From: Spisula solida
Lineage: Eukaryota; Mollusca; Bivalvia; Venerida; Mactridae
Direction of reading: 5' to 3'
Length of the DNA: 64,000 bases
Assembly (NCBI GenBank): GCA_947247005.1
Contig: OX365948.1
Span: forward strand, 13,443,455 to 13,507,454
The stretch's first letter is position 1; every line of letters starts with the position of its first letter. A program made the translations under genes and the position numbers. Below, piece by piece: positions 58,236-64,000 of the stretch. Below the pieces are notes generated by a model. The model was given only the letters and a program-made list of their open reading frames with translations. It made no database searches and was not told the DNA's origin.

Positions 58236-58437
58236 GAATATCCATGGGTAAGCTAGACAAATTCTATAGTCATGGGATAGGAGACGATTTTTAATCAGAT
58301 TGGCAACAAAATTTTTACATGCATCTGTGAAGTTGTTGCAGAGTTATTGCCCTTGGTCTGACAAAACAATGTATTGTTGTGTTATTTTAGGGTATCAATC
58401 TTGCTCAGAGATAACTCCTAGTTATATTTAAGTCCAG

Positions 58438-58665
58438 CGTTCCCCACCCAACTTGAGATGAACTTGTTTGTAACCCAGAGGTAGTCTACGATATTGGTGT
58501 TGCACACTTGGCATGAAAAAGAATCCAGGAATCTTTTTGGAAAGAGCTATGGTAGCGCACAATAGACTACTGTCTCCTTCATCGTAGTTGGAGGTTAATG
58601 GCCAATCTGGCAGGAAAAAACCAATGACACACTTAACTACTGTTTCAGTCGAATGCAAAAAGCAA
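58438..58665 (+). repeat. 5'-truncated copy of the 38348 SINE
   Basis: It shares 'gttccccacccaact-gagatgaacttgtttg-aacc', 'aatccaggaatctttttggaaagagct' and 'cagtcgaatgcaaaa'. The tRNA-like head is missing. Confidence 0.6.
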
Positions 58666-58679
58666 ACATATTCAATCTG

Positions 58680-60530
58680 TAATAGTTTTTATGCATAAAG
58701 CATACCATGGTATTGTGTAAATGATTTTACTGTGGAACTAGTGGAATCTTGTGATTCCCGACAATCTTTATATGTGCTGACATTCTAAACCTGGTAGAAT
58801 AAACGCATCTTGACATGAATATAAGATTCAACATTGCTGTCTTCACTAAAGCATTATTAGAATAATTTAGATATTCATTTACCACAACACAGCTGAAAGT
58901 TCTAGAAATGTTCAAATGTCGTTGACTCGTCTAATTTTACTTACATCTATTTCTTACTGTTCCCAAAGGGGGTTGACTCTTGTCTGGCATATCTAGGACT
59001 CGTGACAGTAAATGATAATAATACTGCCGGACTTAATCTTCAATAATGGTTTCATCTAGCTGATACCATTTATGTTTCTTTTATTTACATTGTGGTGAAA
59101 TAATTGAAAGAATTTTGTGAGTAATTATTAACGGAATTTTGTTTGTGCTAAAAAGTTCCATGTTACATGTATTTTAGATGACAAAGATTTTATTGTTGTT
59201 GTCCATTTCCGGAGTGTCCATTTCTGTACATGTAATGTTGCTATTCAGTGTTCTAATCTATGTATTCATTATATGCCATGCTGTTAATTTCATATGATGC
59301 ATTACGCATGCACATGTATATGTGTGTGTTACAGTTTATTTGTATGACACACTTTGCAAAAATAAGATGTAAAAATCCAATAGCAATTTTTTTTTATTTA
59401 TTCTCTGTAATTAGATTTTGTATCATGCCCTATAGGGGATATTTCTGTTCAAATGAATTAATGTCGACAGTTTCCGGTTTTACAGAGTTGAAAAAGTCAA
59501 CATATTTCCTTGAGAAAAGTTACTGAAAATATTAGTCCCTCATTCCTGCGCTGAAATATGTTCTCTGCCTCCAAAGTATTCCTGATGTACTGGTGTAATA
59601 CAAAGGAAGATTGATGTGCTCCGGGGTACCAACACCTTTCAGTAGTACATTGCATGACAATGATATGTCGAGTTTCTATATATAGAGATCCAAGTGTTGA
59701 TGGTTTTTAATTGGGTGGTAATTATCTCTACTTCTGTTTAAAAGTTGAAGACATTTTGTGTATGTTTTATTGTTTGGGGGATTTAATTGACAGAATGACC
59801 ATATGGTAGTGCTAGTAGCGTTTGTTTGTTTATTGTAAACAATTTACACAATTTTGTTGAGTTTGTCCTCAAGGAATTGTAATGTAAGAATTGACCTACA
59901 TAGTGCTGACCAATTCTCCCACGTAGAAGAAATAGTAATAATGAAGTGCCATTTATATGCGAAGAACTATCATTATAAATAAGTTGTCATTTATATACAG
60001 TCAGTAAGCACTGGCCATCAGTCTGCAGCTTACTTGGATAATTGTCATTAGAGAGCTATAGTGCTTGAACTACCCTACCATGTAATGCCATTTACTTAAA
60101 GTACGATTAATTGATGAATTGAACTATTATATTGTCTGTGAATAATTGGTTCCGAATTGAGTGTACCGTATATAGCTGAACGATAGGCTATGTTACAGGA
60201 TGGCATAATGGACTAGAGGAGGTCGCTTTATCTTGTATGATATACATAATAATCTCCATGTTTGTGTCATTGTATGAGATAATACTTCATTGATTTGCCT
60301 ATTTTTGCATTATTATACTGTATATTTGAAGAAAGCAACTTGGCTGCCACTAACCATATTTGGTAATAATAATTATTTATAGTGGATTGTGGAACAAGTT
60401 GTGATACTTTTATTTTATTCATACTTGTGGCATAATTCCTGAGGATATCCATGACCACCAGGATATAAAGCTAGTTTCTTCTTTTATGCAGAGCACCAAG
60501 CAATGATAATACTGTCAATAATATGTGTAG
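58680..60530. other. No gene recognised
   Basis: AT-rich non-coding DNA. One short plus-strand frame (59260-59526) has no recognisable features. Confidence 0.35.
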
Positions 60531-60535
60531 TTTGC

Positions 60536-60606
60536 CAGAGATGGGAAGTGAACCCCCAAGCTTTCATGCTCTAAGTGGATGCACTACCACTAGGCTTTCA
60601 GTAGTC
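60536..60606 (-). repeat. tRNA-like SINE head
   Basis: Minus strand: aagcctagtggtagtgca (A box) and gggggttcacttcc (weak B box). The acceptor stem does not pair. Confidence 0.5.
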
Positions 60607-61069
60607 TAGTGTTGTCATGTCACAGAAAATAAGTCCAAAAAAAGCCTATATTTGCTGAATTGTAGCTCAAATTCAATTTGAAACAATTGTTTATAACTTT
60701 TAATTAAGCTCATAGATACCTACCATACATGTAATTACGCATAGTATCAATGGCAATATTAATTGTTTATTGAACTTTGAAACGTTGATGCTACGTAGAT
60801 TTCAATATATTTCTAGAAGGATACAAATGTTCCTTTTGTTATTGAAGTTGTATCTCTGGAGAGAGTATAAAGTAGATTTTTGTTGATTGCCTAGTGTCTA
60901 TTTATGCAATTTTCACAGCAGAGTGAAAGTATGGTCGGGTGATAATTGTGATCCCACGGGAAGACAATATGATGATGATTACCTAGTCCCAGACTACTGT
61001 AACATGTATGTATGGTGTTTGTCTGATCAATACGTTGTTAACTGATAATATCCATATGATGGTCTCTGT

Positions 61070-61675
61070 AACAGTATGACAAGATTGGGGCCACTTGGTC
61101 ACCATACAATGGTTCCTGTTACATTATGGCAAGGTTGGTGCCACTTTGTCACCATACAATGGTTCCTGTTACATAATGACATTATTGGTGCCACTTGGTC
61201 ACCATACAATGGTTCCTGTTACATTATGACAAGGTTGGTGCCACTTGGTCACCATACAATGGTTTATATTATGACAAGGTTGGTGCCACTTGGTCACCAT
61301 ACAATGGTTCCTGTTACATTATGATAAGGTTGGTGCCACTTGGTCACCATATATGGTTCCTGTTACATTATGACAAGGTTGGTGCCACTTGGTCACCATA
61401 CAATGGTTCCTGTTACATAATGACAAGGTTGGTGCCACTTGGTCACCATACAATGGTTCCTGTTACATTATGACAAGGTTGGTGCCACTTGGTCACCATA
61501 CAATGGTTCCTGTTACATTATGACAAGGTTGGTGCCACTTGGTCACCATATATGGTTCCTGTTACATTATGACAAGGTTGGTGCCACTTGGTCACCATAC
61601 AATGGTTCCTGTTACATTATGACAAGGTTGGTGCCACTTGGTCATCTAACAATAGTTCCTGTTACACTATGACAA
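61070..61675. repeat. 50-bp tandem array, about twelve copies
   Basis: Unit atgacaaggttggtgccacttggtcaccatacaatggttcctgttacatt. Two copies are 48 bp (catatatggt) and one has an internal deletion near 61262. Since 50 is not a multiple of three, frames shift between copies and several overlapping plus-strand ORFs result. They are not genes. Confidence 0.95.
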
Positions 61676-62435
61676 GATTCAGGTCTCAGCCTTAATGATT
61701 TTATACTAGCAGACTGTAGTTTAATCTACAAATAATATCACATTAACAGAGTTATAGCCCTTTGCCAGATTAAATTTAGCTAGCATAGCATACTAGTATA
61801 ACTAAAAGTATTTGGGATAAAGTCATCAAATTTCATTGGAATATTAAACATGTAATTGTGCACCTCGGGTCCCCACTTTACTTGTCAAATATTTTTCGAA
61901 AAATTTACTGATTGATATGATTTTGATAACACAAGTACAGCATCATCAAATCTAGGACAAATTCAACTTTGACATTGGCTACCAACCGCTTTTGTTAAAC
62001 AACCTAAATTACATTTTAATTTTTGTGGTTGCCATACTTCAGTAACAAGGCTGTATTGTGGGGTATTATATGTCACAGAATTAGCGCCCACATATAATTG
62101 AAGATTTGTTAAGAAAAATGTTTAACCTGAATAAACAAATATTCATCACATGAATTTGTCACTCCTATGACAAAATTTTACCATTTGAAATGTTTTGTTT
62201 TATAATCTACAATATTTCTTCTATTACATTTACCAGTATACGCTATTCCATCTTCTCCATTTCAAAGTCTCTTAAGAAATTCATTATTTAATTTACCTGA
62301 TAGTACAATGAAGTTGAATTCCAGTGGGAAATTAAATGATGATAATCAATATTAATTGGAAATAATGTGTTACGTAAGACAAGATAGTCGTTTTCTTCCA
62401 TTTTTATTTCCCATAATATAGTGGCTGTAGACTAA

Positions 62436-63245
62436 AGATGGGAAAGCTTGGATTCTATCTACTGAGAACCTGATCTACCGTCATGAATGGCACAGGAAGA
62501 TGGGAAAGCTTGGATTCCATCTACAGAGAACCTGATCTACCGTCATGAATGGCACAGGAAGATGGGAAAGCTTGGATTCCATCTACAGAGAACCTGATCT
62601 ACCGTCATGAATGGCACAGGAAGATGGGAAAGCTTGGATTCCATCTACTGAGGACCTGATCTACCATCATGACTGGCACAGGAAGATGAGAAAGCTTGGA
62701 TTCCATCTACTGAGAACCTGATCTACCGTCATGAATGGCACAGGAAGATGGGAAAGCTTGGATTCCATCTACAGAGAACCTGATCTACCGTCATGAATGG
62801 CACAGGAAGATGGGAAAGCTTGGATTCCATCTACTGAGAACCTGATCTACCGTCATGACTGGCACAGGAAGATGAGAAAGCTTGGATTCCATCTACTGAG
62901 GACCTGATCTACCATCATGACTGGCACAGGAAGATGAGAAAGCTTGGATTCCATCTACTGAGAACCTGATCTACCGTCATGAATGGCACAGGAAGATGGG
63001 AAAGCTTGGATTCCATCTACAGAGAACCTGATCTACCGTCATGAATGGCACAGGAAGATGGGAAAGCTTGGATTCCATCTACTGAGAACCTGATCTACCG
63101 TCATGACTGGCACAGGAAGATGAGAAAGCTTGGATTCCATCTACTGAGGACCCGATCTACCGTCATGACTGGCACAGGAAGATAGGAAAGCTTGGATTCT
63201 ATCTACTGAGAACCTGATCTACCGTCATGACTGGCACAGGAAGAT
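62436..63245. repeat. 62-bp tandem array, thirteen copies, with four-unit higher-order repeat
   Basis: Units start every 62 bp from 62436, each with agatgggaaagcttggattc or agatgagaaagcttgg. Diagnostic variants (ggg/gag, acagag/actgag, gaacc/ggacc, gaatgg/gactgg) recur in the same order in units 5-8 and 9-12, giving a 248-bp higher-order period. Every unit contains AAGCTT. Confidence 0.95.
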
Positions 63246-63249
63246 AGTC

Positions 63250-64000
63250 CATTATAACAAAGATTTTCTGCTTCTGCTACTTTGTATCGGCCTCATTCAG
63301 ATGAAATGCTGTTTCGGTAAGATGCCAAGTGATAAAAAATTCATGTTCTTCTTTTCTACCTCCCCTATCTAGAGATCTTCACCCTAGGAAGACTGGTATT
63401 CAAGATTTGTTCACCCAAATTAGTTCATTTCTAAAACAAACACCACAACAAAAAGTTGCTACTGTTCTATAATGTATTGATGTTTAAGGGAGTTTGGTCA
63501 AACATGCTTCCAGAAATCAATTATAGATATGGGTGTTGTCTGATGCATTATTTAATAGTATTTCATCACTAGCAGTGACTTGGGAAATGTCACCCGAGGG
63601 AAACGTAATCCAAACCTGTGGAAAAATAAAGTATACAACAGATCAATAAACGCCATTGACTTGTTACAATTTCACTTGAGCATATACTGTTTGTAGCTTG
63701 CAGAATTGATTCGAAGGAGTATTATTGTTGAGAATGAAAGCTTTTCTCTGTTAAACTTATAATATTATATTGACTCTTCTGGGGGGCTTTTAATGGTCAC
63801 TTATGGTTTAAAGTCATCACTGGTTAAAAAAAATGTCACTTTTGGTTAAATGAAAGTGAAAGCACAGGGATAAAGTTTATGGTAAATCACATTTACAAGG
63901 CCAATTTGGAGTTGATGAGCAGTTAGGACAAATCCTGTATGGGCAAAGGGAAGTAAGGACTCTTCTGTTAAACTTCTGCATCAGATTTTAAACCTTAATT
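63250..64000. other. No gene recognised
   Basis: AT-rich flank of the 62-bp array to the window edge. No exon or repeat border could be supported. Confidence 0.35.

Noticed and set aside
61076..61672. Overlapping repetitive ORFs of 77-92 residues
   Set aside because: They come from a 50-bp non-coding array read in shifting frames. There is no start context or splice signals.

Overview
The window reads as animal nuclear DNA, most likely from a marine bivalve mollusc. It is AT-rich and has split genes with short exons and GT-AG introns. It is crowded with tRNA-derived SINEs, degenerate LINEs, a Ty3/gypsy element, foldback elements and 'ggtcaaggtca'-type interspersed repeats of the kind common in bivalves. 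I see no prokaryotic, rRNA, CRISPR or intact tRNA feature.

Two host genes can be supported, both on the minus strand and both made of exons too short to stand out as long ORFs. (1) Bases 536-2743 carry the first five coding exons (175 codons) of a D-aspartate/D-amino-acid oxidase. The gene runs off the left edge. (2) Bases 8211-17346 carry a three-exon death-domain gene: a Ser/Asp-rich exon 1, a Ser/His-rich exon 2 and a terminal exon holding a full death domain. All its introns are phase 1. Exon 2 appears to be split by a 2,973-bp inverted-repeat transposon (13672-16644) flanked by TA duplications. A usable in-phase 5' splice site lies just upstream of the insertion. The last intron also holds a 4.3-kb foldback element with a minisatellite core. 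This gene is the main discovery.

Layout. 1-3 kb: oxidase exons. 4.8-7.5 kb: minisatellite, decayed non-LTR RT containing a 33-bp-arm hairpin, and 355-bp tandem repeats. 8-17.4 kb: death-domain gene with nested transposons. 17.9-19.1 kb: CR1-like RT remnant. 22.2-27 kb: decayed Ty3/gypsy element (gag, protease, RT, RNase H, integrase). 27.5-28.1 kb: LINE tail. 29.6-33.6 kb: palindromic MITE-like elements and a SINE. 37.6-44.5 kb: a cluster of elements with terminal hairpins and tandem cores, one with an array of tRNA-half units. 46.3-50.5 kb: an inverted-repeat-bounded segment with an RFX X-box-like tandem array. 51-54.6 kb: a hAT-type MITE with a perfect 8-bp target duplication, a 158-bp tandem element, a 59-bp minisatellite and another MITE. 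54.6-57.5 kb: the 5' half of a LINE (ORF1 plus endonuclease) lacking its RT. 57.9-63.2 kb: clean tandem arrays of 29, 50 and 62 bp, the last with a four-unit higher-order repeat.

The retroelement reading frames are broken by stops, frameshifts or changed catalytic residues. All calls are by eye. Family names for repeats are inferences.
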